A stretch of DNA of 32,774 bases from Microbacterium sp. SCN 70-27 (GTDB taxonomy: Bacteria; Actinomycetota; Actinomycetes; Actinomycetales; Microbacteriaceae), in assembly GCA_001724425.1 (NCBI GenBank), contig MEEK01000032.1, positions 1 to 32,774 of the forward strand, in the 5' to 3' direction. The notes below the pieces were generated by a model. The model was given only the letters and a program-made list of their open reading frames with translations, was not told where the DNA came from and did not search any database. Positions 23,806 through 32,233 of the stretch are shown here, piece by piece. The stretch's first letter is position 1; each line of letters opens with the position of its first letter. The translations under genes and the position numbers were made by a program.

Positions 23806-26031
23806 ATGACCTCCACTCGCCCTTCCCGCGCGCCCCGAACCCGCCGGTTCCTCGCCGCGCTCACCGCCACGGTCGCGCTCGCCGCGGCCGTGTTCGGGGC
23901 GGGCGCCGCCGTCGCGGCGGACCGCGCGGGCGCCACCAGCCCTCCCGACGAACCGTCGATCTCGTTCACCGCTGCGCCCGCGGACGGAGGCGTCCTCGCG
24001 GCGGGTCAACCGCTCACGGTGTCCCTCTCGGCGCGCAACTCCACGTCGCTGTCGGTCGCGACAGGCACCGTGCATCTGTCCACGTCGGCGCGCCCACTCG
24101 CGACCCGCTCCGACCTGCGCGCGTGGCTCGAGGGCGATGGCGCCGCCGACCGCACCGACGTCGCGCTCGCCGACACCGCCATGCCGGGGATGGCCGCCGG
24201 CGGCACCTCGGTCCTCACCGCGACGGTCGACGGGGCGCTGTTCGCCGGGTACGCCCCGGGGGTGTATCCCCTGCGCGCGGCGTACGACTCCGACGGTGGC
24301 GGCGGCATCGCGACGAGCGTCGTCGTGATCCCGGGCGACCCGGGCACCGGCGCCCTCGGGGTCGTCGTCCCGATCACCGCGCCCGCCATCGGGACGGGAC
24401 TGCTCGACTCCGAAGAACTCACCGAACTCACCGCTGCGCGCGGAGCCCTGCGGGTGGAGCTCGACGCCGTGACGGGAACGAGCGCGATCCTCGCCGTCGA
24501 TCCCGCCATCGTCGCAGCGATCCGCGTGCTCGGAACGAAGGCCCCGGCCACGGCCACGCAGTGGCTCGACGACCTGATGGGTCTGCCGAACCCACGGTTC
24601 GCGCTGCAGTTCGCCGACGCCGACCTCGCGACCCAGGTCGCCGCCGGCCTCAAGGCCCCGCTCGCCCCGACGACGCTCGACTCGTACATGACCGCGTCCT
24701 CGTTCCCCGCCGCGTCCTCGCCGACCCCGCAGCCCTCCGGCAGCCCGGACGGCTCCCACAACTCCAACGACTCGACCGGCGGCATCCCCACTCTCGCCGA
24801 CCTGACGGATGTGGGCGCGGACCCAGGCGTCGTCTTCTGGCCCGCAACCGGCACGGCGGGGGCGGAGGTCGTCGCGGCCGACGCGACACAGTCCACGCCG
24901 ACGAGCCCCGCGATCACCCTGATCGATTCGGGAGCGCTCACGACCGACGACACCCCCGCGCGTGCGCAGGCAGGCGACGCGCAGCTGCTCGTATACGACG
25001 CGGATGCCTCGACAGCCCTCGGTTCCGCGGCATCCGCCACTTCGTCGACCGACCGCCAGGGCGCCCTCGCCGCGGCATCCGCCTACGCCGCCCTCGCGGT
25101 CGCGAAGGCTCCGGGCGCTCCCCTGCTCGTCGCCGTGGATCGCAGCCTCGAGCGCACCGACCTCCGGGGTGCGGTGATCGCCGCGCAGCAGTTGGGCGGG
25201 CGCACCGCGACCGGGCTCGCGCAGATCGCCGCGACCCCGCCCGTGTCGGTCGGCCTTCGTGCCGTGGCGGGAGACGACTCGCGCGCCGACGCCCTCGGGC
25301 ACCTGATCGCCGATGAGACCGCGCTCGCCGACTTCTCATCGATCCTCGCCACACCCGAGGTGCTGACCGCGCCCGAACGTGCGAGCATGCTGCAGGTCCT
25401 CGGGAACGCCTGGCGCCTCACCCCCGACCGCGGCGCGAGTGCCTTCGCGGACCATCGCGCACAGACGAAGAAGACGCTGGCATCCGTCTCGATCACGCCG
25501 TCGAGCTCGATCACGCTCGCCGCGACGAGCGCGCCGCTCGGCTTCGCGGTGCGCAACGACCTGCCCTGGCCGGTCTCGCTCGTGCTCATCGCGACACCGG
25601 GTGACGCGCGCCTCGTCGTGCAGAACACGACGCCCGTCGAAGCGGGGCCGGAGCAGACGACGCGCGCCAAGGTGCCGGTCCAGGCACGCGTCGGCAGTGG
25701 CGAGTCGACCCTGCACCTGCAGCTGCGGAGCCCCACCATGGTCGCGATCGGCGACCCGGTGTCGTTCGCGGTCTCGGTCCGCGCGGAGTGGGAGTCCGTC
25801 GGCCTCATCGTGATGGCCGCGATCGTCGGACTGATGCTCGTCCTCGGTGTCGTCCGCACCGTCACGCGACGGCGGCGGCGTGCCCTCGCGCGTCGGTCGG
25901 ATGCGGCCCCGGAGGCGGACCCGGCGGAGGATGCCTCGGCCGCCGACCGCTCCGACGATGCCACCGACCCCGTGGGCGCCCCTGTCGACCGCGCAGATCC
26001 CTCCGACAGTGAACGAGGTGGGGATGCCTAG
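23806..26031 (+). CDS. DUF6049-type secreted, membrane-anchored protein upstream of murJ
   Basis: This 741-residue protein has a signal peptide (basic start, hydrophobic 15-35, cleavage near AVAADRAG), a long extracytoplasmic region with beta-rich domains, a Ser/Pro/Thr-rich linker (about residues 303-325), a single membrane helix near 664-685 (VGLIVMAAIVGLMLVLGVV), and a charged cytoplasmic tail rich in Asp, Ala and Arg. Proteins of this layout occur directly before murJ throughout Actinobacteria and are grouped as DUF6049; a role with MurJ in cell-wall assembly is inferred from that conserved neighbourhood. Its stop lies eight bases inside the murJ gene. Confidence 0.82.
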   Translation: MTSTRPSRAPRTRRFLAALTATVALAAAVFGAGAAVAADRAGATSPPDEPSISFTAAPADGGVLAAGQPLTVSLSARNSTSLSVATGTVHLSTSARPLATRSDLRAWLEGDGAADRTDVALADTAMPGMAAGGTSVLTATVDGALFAGYAPGVYPLRAAYDSDGGGGIATSVVVIPGDPGTGALGVVVPITAPAIGTGLLDSEELTELTAARGALRVELDAVTGTSAILAVDPAIVAAIRVLGTKAPATATQWLDDLMGLPNPRFALQFADADLATQVAAGLKAPLAPTTLDSYMTASSFPAASSPTPQPSGSPDGSHNSNDSTGGIPTLADLTDVGADPGVVFWPATGTAGAEVVAADATQSTPTSPAITLIDSGALTTDDTPARAQAGDAQLLVYDADASTALGSAASATSSTDRQGALAAASAYAALAVAKAPGAPLLVAVDRSLERTDLRGAVIAAQQLGGRTATGLAQIAATPPVSVGLRAVAGDDSRADALGHLIADETALADFSSILATPEVLTAPERASMLQVLGNAWRLTPDRGASAFADHRAQTKKTLASVSITPSSSITLAATSAPLGFAVRNDLPWPVSLVLIATPGDARLVVQNTTPVEAGPEQTTRAKVPVQARVGSGESTLHLQLRSPTMVAIGDPVSFAVSVRAEWESVGLIVMAAIVGLMLVLGVVRTVTRRRRRALARRSDAAPEADPAEDASAADRSDDATDPVGAPVDRADPSDSERGGDA

Positions 26032-27637
26032 TCACGCCCGCGCGAGCGCCATCATCGGCGCCGGGACGCTCTTCTCACGCCTGACGGGGCTGCTGCGTAC
26101 CGTCATGCTCGTCACGGTGATCGGCTCGTACGGCAGCCGCGCAGCCGACGCGTTCACCACGGCGAACCTGCTGCCGACGAACATCTACGAACTGCTCGCC
26201 GCCGGCGTGATCACCGGCATCATCGTGCCGCAGATCGTCAAGGCGGCGACGCACAGCGACGGCGGCTCACGCTTCGTCTCGAAGCTCCTCACCCTCGGCA
26301 CCGTGCTGCTCGTCGGGGCCACGGCCATCGTCATGGCCATCGCGCCCGCCCTCATCTGGCTGTACTCGTCCCGGTACCCACCCGATCAGCACGCGCTCGC
26401 AGTCGCGTTCGCGTACTGGTGCCTCCCGCAGCTGATGTTCTACGGCCTGTACGCCCTCCTCGGCGAGGTCTTGAACGCCCGGCGGGTGTTCGGCCCGTAC
26501 AGCTGGGCGCCGACGGTCAACAATCTCGTGTCGATCGCCGGGTTCGGCGTGTTCCTGGCCCTGTTCGGCGGCCCCCTCAAGCAGGTCTCCGACTGGGGAC
26601 CGACCGAGATCGCCGTGCTCGGCGGTACCGCGACCCTCGGCATCGCGCTGCAGGCGCTCGTCCTGCTGTTCTTCTGGAAGCGCACGGGTCTGCGCGTGCG
26701 ACCGGACTTCCGGTGGCGCGGCATGGGTCTCCGCCACATCGGCGCGCTCGCCTACTGGACCTTCCTCACCGTCGTCGTCGGTCAGGTCGCCGGGGCGCTG
26801 CAGGCCAACGTCGTGTCGGATGCCTCGGGATCCTCGGGCATCACGGTCGTGACGATCGCGTGGCTCATCTTCATGCTCCCCCACTCGATCGTGGCGATTT
26901 CGATCTCCACGACGTACTTCACGCGGCTCTCCGAACTCGTGGCGCAAGACCGTCGCGAGGAGGTCGGCCCGAACCTCGACGAGTCCATCCGGGCGATCGC
27001 CGTGTTCGGATTCGGCTTCATGGCCGCCATCGCGGCGGCATCCGTGCCCCTGTCGCGCGTCTTCGTCGACTCCGCCGACGGTGCCGTCGCGATCGCCTGG
27101 GTGCTGTGCGCCTACCTCGTCGCGCTCGTGCCGTTCGGGGTTCTCGTCGTGATCCGCCGCGCGTTCTTCGCGTTCCACGACACGAAGACCCCCTTCCGGT
27201 TCTCGCTCGTGCAGGCGATCCTCGCGGCTGCGGGAGCGGGACTCGCCTGGGTCGCCGCCGTCAACGGCCTGCTCCCGGTCGCCTGGCTGGCCGCAGCAGT
27301 CGCGTTCACGCAGTCGATCTCCTCCTTCGTGCAACTCCCCATCGCCGTGCACCTCCTCCGCCGCCGCCACGTGGGTGACCTCGACCTCGCCCCCACATGG
27401 CGGGCGCTCCGCCGCTTCACGGTCGCCGCGATCCCCGCCTTCGGTGCGGGATGGCTGACTTTCGTCCTCCTCGGCGGCGCGACCGGGTGGACGACGGGGT
27501 CCCCGCTCTCGGGGCTCCTCGGTGCCGCCGTCGTCGGCGCGGCATCCCTCCTCGTCTACATCGGAATGCTGGCGCTCGTGCGGGCCCCCGAGATGGCGAT
27601 CGCGACGCGCGCGCTGCGCCGACTGCGGGGCCGCTGA
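26024..27637 (+). CDS. murJ: Lipid II flippase MurJ
   Basis: This 537-residue MOP-superfamily membrane protein has about 14 helices and moves lipid II across the membrane. The start ASAIIGAGTLFSRLTGLLRT is the conserved first helix, with the MurJ Arg in GLLRT, and PQLMFYGLYALLGEVLNARR is the typical loop around helix 5. The C-terminus has no large pseudokinase domain, unlike the mycobacterial form. The ATG at 26024 overlaps the upstream gene by eight bases and GAGG precedes it; a GTG 15 bases earlier is an alternative. Coupling with the DUF6049-type gene suggests joint action. Confidence 0.93.
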   Translation: MPSHARASAIIGAGTLFSRLTGLLRTVMLVTVIGSYGSRAADAFTTANLLPTNIYELLAAGVITGIIVPQIVKAATHSDGGSRFVSKLLTLGTVLLVGATAIVMAIAPALIWLYSSRYPPDQHALAVAFAYWCLPQLMFYGLYALLGEVLNARRVFGPYSWAPTVNNLVSIAGFGVFLALFGGPLKQVSDWGPTEIAVLGGTATLGIALQALVLLFFWKRTGLRVRPDFRWRGMGLRHIGALAYWTFLTVVVGQVAGALQANVVSDASGSSGITVVTIAWLIFMLPHSIVAISISTTYFTRLSELVAQDRREEVGPNLDESIRAIAVFGFGFMAAIAAASVPLSRVFVDSADGAVAIAWVLCAYLVALVPFGVLVVIRRAFFAFHDTKTPFRFSLVQAILAAAGAGLAWVAAVNGLLPVAWLAAAVAFTQSISSFVQLPIAVHLLRRRHVGDLDLAPTWRALRRFTVAAIPAFGAGWLTFVLLGGATGWTTGSPLSGLLGAAVVGAASLLVYIGMLALVRAPEMAIATRALRRLRGR

Positions 27638-27641
27638 GCAT

Positions 27642-27672
27642 CCTCGGCTGACACACAGCGGGGCCGCCGAGG
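27642..27672 (+). terminator. Possible hairpin after murJ
   Basis: CCTCGGC (27642-27648) and GCCGAGG (27666-27672) are perfect seven-base arms with a 17-base loop, just before the trxB promoter. It would separate the murJ and trxB transcription units. The long loop makes it uncertain. Confidence 0.3.
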
Positions 27673-27675
27673 CGG

Positions 27676-27701
27676 GGAATGTCGCGCGGCTACCATGGGT
27701 T
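27676..27701 (+). promoter_or_regulatory. SigR/SigH-type promoter of trxB
   Basis: GGAAT (27676-27680, inside GGGGAAT), 18 bases, then GTT (27699-27701) matches the promoter consensus of actinobacterial thiol-stress sigma factors (SigR of Streptomyces, SigH of Mycobacterium: GGAAT-N18-GTT). The trx genes are classical targets. It gives a leader of about 40 nt before the GTG at 27749. Confidence 0.7.
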
Positions 27702-27748
27702 GAATGCGCTGAGGCCCCTCGTCGGGCTCGCAGACGAAGGAGAGAGAC

Positions 27749-28729
27749 GTGCGTCAGGTCATCATCATCGGTTCAGGTCCGGCAGGATTCACTGCCGCCA
27801 TCTACGCGGCCCGCGCGAACCTGACACCGCTCCTGATCGCCAGCTCGGTCGAAGCCGGTGGCGAACTCATGAACACGACCGAGGTCGAGAACTTCCCCGG
27901 ATTCCCCGAAGGAATCATGGGGCCCGACCTCATGGCGAAGATGCAGGAGCAGGCCGAGAAGTTCGGCACCGAGGTCGTCTACGACGACGTCACCGCGCTC
28001 GACCTCGCGGGCGACGTCAAGACGGTCACGCTCGGCAGCGGCGCCGTCCATGAGGCGGAGTCGATCGTGTTCGCGACCGGTTCCGCTCCCCGCAAGATCG
28101 GCATCGAGGGCGAGCAGCGTCTCTCCGGCCACGGCGTCTCGTACTGCGCGACGTGCGACGGCTTCTTCTTCCGCGAGCAGCAGATCGCCGTCGTCGGCGG
28201 CGGCGACTCCGCGATGGAGGAGGCGACGTTCCTCACGAAGTTCGCCTCGAAGGTGTACGTCATCCACCGTCGCGAGGAGCTGCGCGCCTCGAAGATCATG
28301 CAGGAGCGTGCGTTCGCGAACGAGAAGATCGAGTTCGTCTGGAACAGCGAGATCATCGACATCCTGGGCGGCGACTCGGTCACTGGGGTGCTGCTGCGCG
28401 ACACGGTCGACGGATCGACGCGAGAACTGCCGCTGACCGGGGTTTTCGTTGCGATCGGCAACGACCCGCGCACGCATCTCGTGCACGATCAGCTCGACCT
28501 CACCGAGCACGGCACCATCTGGGTCGACGGTCGCACCTCGCGCACGTCGCAGCCGGGCGTGTTCGCCGCCGGCGACGTGGTCGACCCGACGTACCGCCAG
28601 GCGGTCACCGCCGCGGCATCCGGCACGACCGCCGCCCTCGACGTCGAGCACTACCTCGCCGCGCGCGCCGATGCGGGCGCCCCGGCCCCGGATGCCTCGG
28701 AGATCGACGGCCTCACCGACGCCGCGTGA
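27749..28729 (+). CDS. trxB: Thioredoxin-disulfide reductase
   Basis: This 326-residue flavoenzyme passes electrons from NADPH to thioredoxin. The FAD-binding GSGPAG is at residues 8-13, the redox-active CATC at 133-136, the NADPH-binding GGGDSAMEEA at about 150-159, and the C-terminal FAD motif in GVFAAGDVVD. The GTG start follows AAGGAGAGAGAC, a good ribosome site. It forms a pair with trxA 107 bases downstream, and both have thiol-stress-type promoters. Confidence 0.97.
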   Translation: MRQVIIIGSGPAGFTAAIYAARANLTPLLIASSVEAGGELMNTTEVENFPGFPEGIMGPDLMAKMQEQAEKFGTEVVYDDVTALDLAGDVKTVTLGSGAVHEAESIVFATGSAPRKIGIEGEQRLSGHGVSYCATCDGFFFREQQIAVVGGGDSAMEEATFLTKFASKVYVIHRREELRASKIMQERAFANEKIEFVWNSEIIDILGGDSVTGVLLRDTVDGSTRELPLTGVFVAIGNDPRTHLVHDQLDLTEHGTIWVDGRTSRTSQPGVFAAGDVVDPTYRQAVTAAASGTTAALDVEHYLAARADAGAPAPDASEIDGLTDAA

Positions 28730-28759
28730 CCGTACCGGTCGACCGCGTCGCCCGACCGG

Positions 28760-28785
28760 GGAACAATCCACGCACACGCGACGTT
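28760..28785 (+). promoter_or_regulatory. SigR/SigH-type promoter of trxA
   Basis: GGAAC (28760-28764), 18 bases, then GTT (28783-28785, inside CGTTTG) is close to the GGAAT-N18-GTT consensus for disulfide-stress sigma factors and has the same spacing as the trxB promoter. A six-base inverted repeat TGACAC / GTGTCA (28786-28809) follows in the leader. Confidence 0.6.
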
Positions 28786-28836
28786 TGACACGCTGACATG
28801 AGAGTGTCACCCCCTGTACGAATGAAGGAGCAGGAC

Positions 28837-29160
28837 ATGACCGCGAAGGCCACGAGCGAGACCACCTGGAAGCAGGACGTCTTGGACGCCGACGGGCCCG
28901 TGCTGGTGGACTTCTGGGCCGCATGGTGCGGTCCGTGCCGCATGGTCGGGCCGATCCTCGACGAGATCCAGTCGGAGAACGGCGACAAGATCACCGTCCT
29001 CAAGCTGAACGTCGACGAGAACCCCAACCTTGCGATGGAGTACCAGATCACGTCGATCCCGGCGATGAAGGTGTTCAACAAGGGTCAGGTCGAGAAGACG
29101 ATCATCGGTGCCAAGCCGAAGTTCGCCCTCGAGCAGGACCTCGCCGCGTACCTCGGCTGA
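28837..29160 (+). CDS. trxA: Thioredoxin
   Basis: This 107-residue thioredoxin reduces protein disulfides. The active site WCGPC is at residues 30-34 (Cys31, Cys34) after VLVDFWAA, and the conserved cis-proline is in SIPAMKVF. The ATG at 28837 is chosen because AAGGAG lies at proper distance; an ATG 39 bases upstream would add an unconserved tail that overlaps the leader. A hairpin at 29167-29200 follows. Confidence 0.97.
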   Translation: MTAKATSETTWKQDVLDADGPVLVDFWAAWCGPCRMVGPILDEIQSENGDKITVLKLNVDENPNLAMEYQITSIPAMKVFNKGQVEKTIIGAKPKFALEQDLAAYLG

Positions 29161-29166
29161 CCAGCG

Positions 29167-29200
29167 TCCCCCGCAGTCGTTGCGTCGACACCGCGGGGGA
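29167..29200 (+). terminator. Hairpin after trxA
   Basis: TCCCCCGC and GCGGGGGA are perfect eight-base arms with an 18-base loop, starting six bases after the trxA stop. It is the likely end of the trx transcript. Confidence 0.5.
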
Positions 29201-29218
29201 TGCCCAGACGGCTGAACC

Positions 29219-29572
29219 TCAGGATGCCTCGGCGCGTGCCGAGGCATCCGCTGCCGTCGACCACCGGCGGTGCGGCTCGTTGCCGAGCAGCCGCCAGACG
29301 GCGCGCGTGAGCTCGGGGTGGTCGAGGGATATCTGCCGGAGCACCCGGTAGTTCCGCGACACGGACGGCTGTGCGCCGCCGTCGGCCGCGATGTTCTCGG
29401 CGCGGAGCGTCAAGACGACCAGTTCGTCGACCGTCGGCAGGTCCTCCATGAAATCCCACGGGTCTTCCCCGTCGCGGAGGCGCGCTTCCACGAGCACCGA
29501 CAGTTCATCCGATGCCTCGGCGCGCAGCAGCTCGAGGCTGGCGCGGCGCGGGAGGGACGATCGATCGGTCAC
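29219..29572 (-). CDS. Small conserved-looking protein of unknown function
   Basis: I do not recognise a family. The 117-residue protein is soluble, acidic in the middle (ELSVLVEARLRDGEDPWDFM) and mostly helical, with a basic start and an Ala-rich end. It lies downstream of parB on the same strand and converges on trxA. The last codons lie within a perfect hairpin (29222-29249). GGAGGG touches the GTG start, too close for a normal ribosome site, and TAGGCT lies six bases upstream, so it may be leaderless with its own promoter. Confidence 0.65.
   Translation of the reverse strand: MTDRSSLPRRASLELLRAEASDELSVLVEARLRDGEDPWDFMEDLPTVDELVVLTLRAENIAADGGAQPSVSRNYRVLRQISLDHPELTRAVWRLLGNEPHRRWSTAADASARAEAS
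29222..29249. terminator. Perfect hairpin at the trxA / small-gene convergence
   Basis: GGATGCCTCGG and CCGAGGCATCC are 11-base arms with a six-base loop. It forms the last codons of the 29219-29572 gene and faces the end of trxA, so it can act on both strands. Both arms carry the enriched heptamer GGATGCC/GGCATCC. Confidence 0.5.
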
Positions 29573-29646
29573 CCCTCCAGCCTACGTCGTGGGCTCCTGT
29601 GCGAGGGTGTCCGGCGGAAGTCGAGAGGGCGGCAGCCCGGCGATGG

Positions 29647-30654
29647 TCAGGCGGCGCCGAACTCGGTCTCGCCGAGTTCACCGAGGATCCGGTTGAGATC
29701 CTGCACTGTGGCGAAATCAATGATGATCTGGCCTTTTCGTGCCGTCAGCGCGATCTTCACCTTCGTGTTGAGACGGTCGCCGAGCTTCTCAGCGACATCG
29801 TCGAGGTGCGCCCGACGAGCCCCTGCCTTGGGGGCCGGTGTCTTCACGCGGCCCGCCGGGGCACCCTTCGCCGCGGCTTCCGCCGCGCGGACGGAGAGGT
29901 CCTCGTTGACGATCTTGTCGGCCAGGCGCTGCATGGCATCCACGTCGTCGAGCGAGAGGATGGCTCGTGCGTGTCCGGCGCTGAGCACGCCGGCCGCGAC
30001 CCGCTGCTGCACCGGCATGGGGAGCTTCAGGAGCCGGATCGTGTTGCTGATCTGCGGGCGGGAGCGGCCGATACGGGTCGCGAGCTGCTCCTGCGTGATC
30101 CCGAAGTCGTCGAGGAGCTGCTGGTAGGCGGACGCCTCTTCCAGGGGGTTCAGCTGCGAGCGGTGGAGGTTCTCGAGCAGCGCGTCACGAAGCAGGTCGT
30201 CGTCCGCCGTCTCGCGGACGATGGCGGGGATGGACGTGAGTCCCGCGGCGCGTGAAGCGCGCGTGCGGCGCTCGCCCATGATGAGCTCGTATGCCCCGTC
30301 GTCGTTCTTCCGCACGACGACCGGTTGCAGCACACCGAACTCGCGGACGCTGTGGACGAGCTCCGCGAGGTCGTCGGGGTCGAAGTTGGTGCGCGGCTGG
30401 CGCGGGTTCGGGACGATGTCGTTCGGGTCGATGTGGACGAGACGCGCCCCCGGGATCTCGACGAGCTCGGCCGTGACCTCGATGGTCTCCTCGGTGTCAG
30501 CCGCGGCGGCATCCGCTGCCCGCTCGACGATCTCTGTGGCGGCCGGCGCGGTGGATGCCCCGGGGAAGAAGACGTCGACGGGGCGCGTCTCCGCGCTGTC
30601 CGTGGTGGGGATGAGGGCGCCGATGCCCCGTCCGAGTCCTGTGCGCTTGGCCAT
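29647..30654 (-). CDS. parB: Chromosome partition protein ParB
   Basis: This 335-residue CTP-dependent DNA clamp loads at parS and spreads to form the partition complex near oriC. The start KRTGLGRGIGALIP is the conserved ParA-interacting peptide. CTP-binding motifs are visible as NPRQPR (83-88) and GERRTRAS (127-134). The helix-turn-helix TQEQLATRIGRSRPQISNTI that reads parS follows, and a C-terminal dimer domain ends the protein. The ATG shares one base with the parA stop (TGATG). Five parS sites lie 1.1-2.1 kb away, upstream of parA. Confidence 0.96.
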   Translation of the reverse strand: MAKRTGLGRGIGALIPTTDSAETRPVDVFFPGASTAPAATEIVERAADAAAADTEETIEVTAELVEIPGARLVHIDPNDIVPNPRQPRTNFDPDDLAELVHSVREFGVLQPVVVRKNDDGAYELIMGERRTRASRAAGLTSIPAIVRETADDDLLRDALLENLHRSQLNPLEEASAYQQLLDDFGITQEQLATRIGRSRPQISNTIRLLKLPMPVQQRVAAGVLSAGHARAILSLDDVDAMQRLADKIVNEDLSVRAAEAAAKGAPAGRVKTPAPKAGARRAHLDDVAEKLGDRLNTKVKIALTARKGQIIIDFATVQDLNRILGELGETEFGAA

Positions 30655-31586
30655 CAGCTGTTCTCCTCGTTCGTCTTCTGCTGCTGTCGCAGGACCAGTT
30701 CCACGGCCGCTTCGCGGTACGAGATCGCGCCGACGGACTGTGGATCGTACGCGATCACCGTCTGGCCGAAGCTCGGCGCCTCGGAGACCCGCACGGTGCG
30801 CGGAATCACAGCCCGCAGCACTTCCGTCGGAAAGTGCGACCGAACCTCCTCCGCCACCTGCTGAGCGAGGCGCGTCCGTCCGTCGTACATGGTGAGGAGG
30901 ATCGTCGAGAGGTGCAGCCGCGGGTTCAGGTGCTTCTGGATCATCCGGATGCTTCCGAGCAGCTGGCTGAGGCCTTCGAGCGCGTAATACTCGCACTGGA
31001 TGGGGATCATCAGCTCATCGGCGGCCGTGAAGGCGTTGATCGTGAGCAGTCCGAGCGAGGGTGGGCAGTCGATGAAGACGAAGTCGACCCCTTCACCGGG
31101 GAGTGCGAGGTAGTCCTCGAGGGCCGTGCGCAGGCGGTGTTCGCGCGCCACCTGTGAGACGAGTTCGATCTCGGCGCCGGCGAGGTGGATCGTGCTCGGC
31201 GCGCAGAGGAGGTTCGGGGACTCGGGGCTCGTCTGGATGATATCCGCGAGGGGGAACTCGTCGATCAGCACGTCGTAGACGCTGGGGATGTCGGCGCTGT
31301 GCGGCACACCCAGCGCCGTGGAGGCGTTCCCCTGCGGATCGAGGTCGATCACGAGCACGCGCGCACCGAGGGATGCCAGTGCTGCCGCCGTGTTGACGGT
31401 GGTCGTGGTCTTGCCGACCCCGCCCTTCTGGTTCGAGATGGTGATGACGCGGGTGGGCCCGGAGAACTCGAGCGACACGGCATCCAACGCCTTGCGCCGG
31501 GACGTGAGGTCGGCCAGTTCGCGCGCAATGGGGCTGTCATCGAGGGAGAAGGGTGCGGGAGCCGTCGCGTTCTCCGATTCCTGCAC
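30654..31586 (-). CDS. parA: Chromosome partition ATPase ParA (Soj)
   Basis: This 310-residue Walker-type ATPase moves ParB-parS complexes. The deviant Walker A KGGVGKT is at residues 54-60, with the second Lys that defines the family, and Walker B is in VDFVFIDCPPSLG. The N-terminal extension of about 45 residues before the fold is usual in Actinobacteria. GTG at 31586 is preferred because AGGAG (complement of 31593-31597) is six bases upstream; GTG at 31589 is the alternative. The frame stays open through the upstream repeats to 31847, but that part is repeat sequence, not protein. Confidence 0.95.
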   Translation of the reverse strand: MQESENATAPAPFSLDDSPIARELADLTSRRKALDAVSLEFSGPTRVITISNQKGGVGKTTTTVNTAAALASLGARVLVIDLDPQGNASTALGVPHSADIPSVYDVLIDEFPLADIIQTSPESPNLLCAPSTIHLAGAEIELVSQVAREHRLRTALEDYLALPGEGVDFVFIDCPPSLGLLTINAFTAADELMIPIQCEYYALEGLSQLLGSIRMIQKHLNPRLHLSTILLTMYDGRTRLAQQVAEEVRSHFPTEVLRAVIPRTVRVSEAPSFGQTVIAYDPQSVGAISYREAAVELVLRQQQKTNEENS

Positions 31587-31617
31587 CACTGACTCCTGTT
31601 CGTTGCGGGACCATCCC

Positions 31618-31623
31618 ACTGTA
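31618..31623 (-). promoter_or_regulatory. -10 box of parAB
   Basis: TACAGT on the reverse strand lies 31 bases before the parA start, leaving room for the AGGAG ribosome site. No clear -35 is seen. The first parS lies about 100 bases further upstream, so ParB spreading could affect this promoter. Confidence 0.4.
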
Positions 31624-31719
31624 GTCGACCACCCACTCCCCGGCTCCCCCGGCCGCCCACCGGTATCCCCCGCCGGTGATCGAGTGCCGCGCGCAGCGCG
31701 GTGTATCGAGATCACCCCC

Positions 31720-31733
31720 GTTTCACGTGAAAC
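31720..31733. promoter_or_regulatory. parS site 1
   Basis: GTTTCACGTGAAAC is a perfect match to the 14-base core of the bacterial parS palindrome bound by ParB. It starts three bases after repeat B and lies 134 bases before the parA start. Confidence 0.93.
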
Positions 31734-31851
31734 ATGAGCTGTGAGTGGTTTGGTTTCGATACGGCCGCTGCGCGGCCTACTCAACCACCGGGGCGGCTCG
31801 CCACGCGGTGATCGAGTGCCGCGCGCAGCGCGGTGTATCGAGATCACCCCC

Positions 31852-31865
31852 GTTTCACGTGAAAC
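31852..31865. promoter_or_regulatory. parS site 2
   Basis: Perfect GTTTCACGTGAAAC, 132 bases from site 1 and in the same position relative to repeats B and A. Confidence 0.93.
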
Positions 31866-31982
31866 ATCGTGCGACGTGAGTGGTTTCGATACGGCCGCTG
31901 CGCGGCCTACTCAACCACCGGGGCGCGGCTCGCCACCCGGTGATCGAGTGCCGCGCGAAGCGCGGCGTATCGAGATCACCTC

Positions 31983-31996
31983 GTTTCACGTGAAAC
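31983..31996. promoter_or_regulatory. parS site 3
   Basis: Perfect GTTTCACGTGAAAC, 131 bases from site 2. The flank (TC before, AGCGTCACC after) matches site 4, which marks a recent duplication. Confidence 0.93.
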
Positions 31997-32116
31997 AGCG
32001 TCACCGTGGTGCGGTTTCGATACGGCGGCTGCGCCGCCTACTCAACCACCGAGGGGGGGTTCCTGTCCGGCCGGTGATCGAGTGCCGCGCGAAGCGCGGC
32101 GTATCGAGATCACCTC

Positions 32117-32130
32117 GTTTCACGTGAAAC
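32117..32130. promoter_or_regulatory. parS site 4
   Basis: Perfect GTTTCACGTGAAAC, 134 bases from site 3, with nearly identical flanks to site 3. Confidence 0.93.
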
Positions 32131-32233
32131 AGCGTCACCGTGGTGCGGTTTCGATACGGTGGCTCCGCCACCTACTCAACCACCGGGAGTGGTCCCGGTG
32201 ATCGAGTGCCGCGCGAAGCGCGGCGTATCGAGA

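Noticed and set aside
20976..25316. Very long open frame on the forward strand (1446 codons), and similar ones at 6256-8658, 10151-11968 and 13552-15885
   Set aside because: They lie opposite or out of frame with clear genes (cca, methyltransferase, DUF6049-type gene, transporter, aldehyde dehydrogenase), have Arg/Gly/Asp-rich composition and show no domain; they are high-GC shadows.
31587..31847. Upstream extension of the parA frame
   Set aside because: It reads straight through hairpin B, parS and hairpin A and gives a repeated ISIHRA-type peptide; the ribosome site marks the GTG at 31586.
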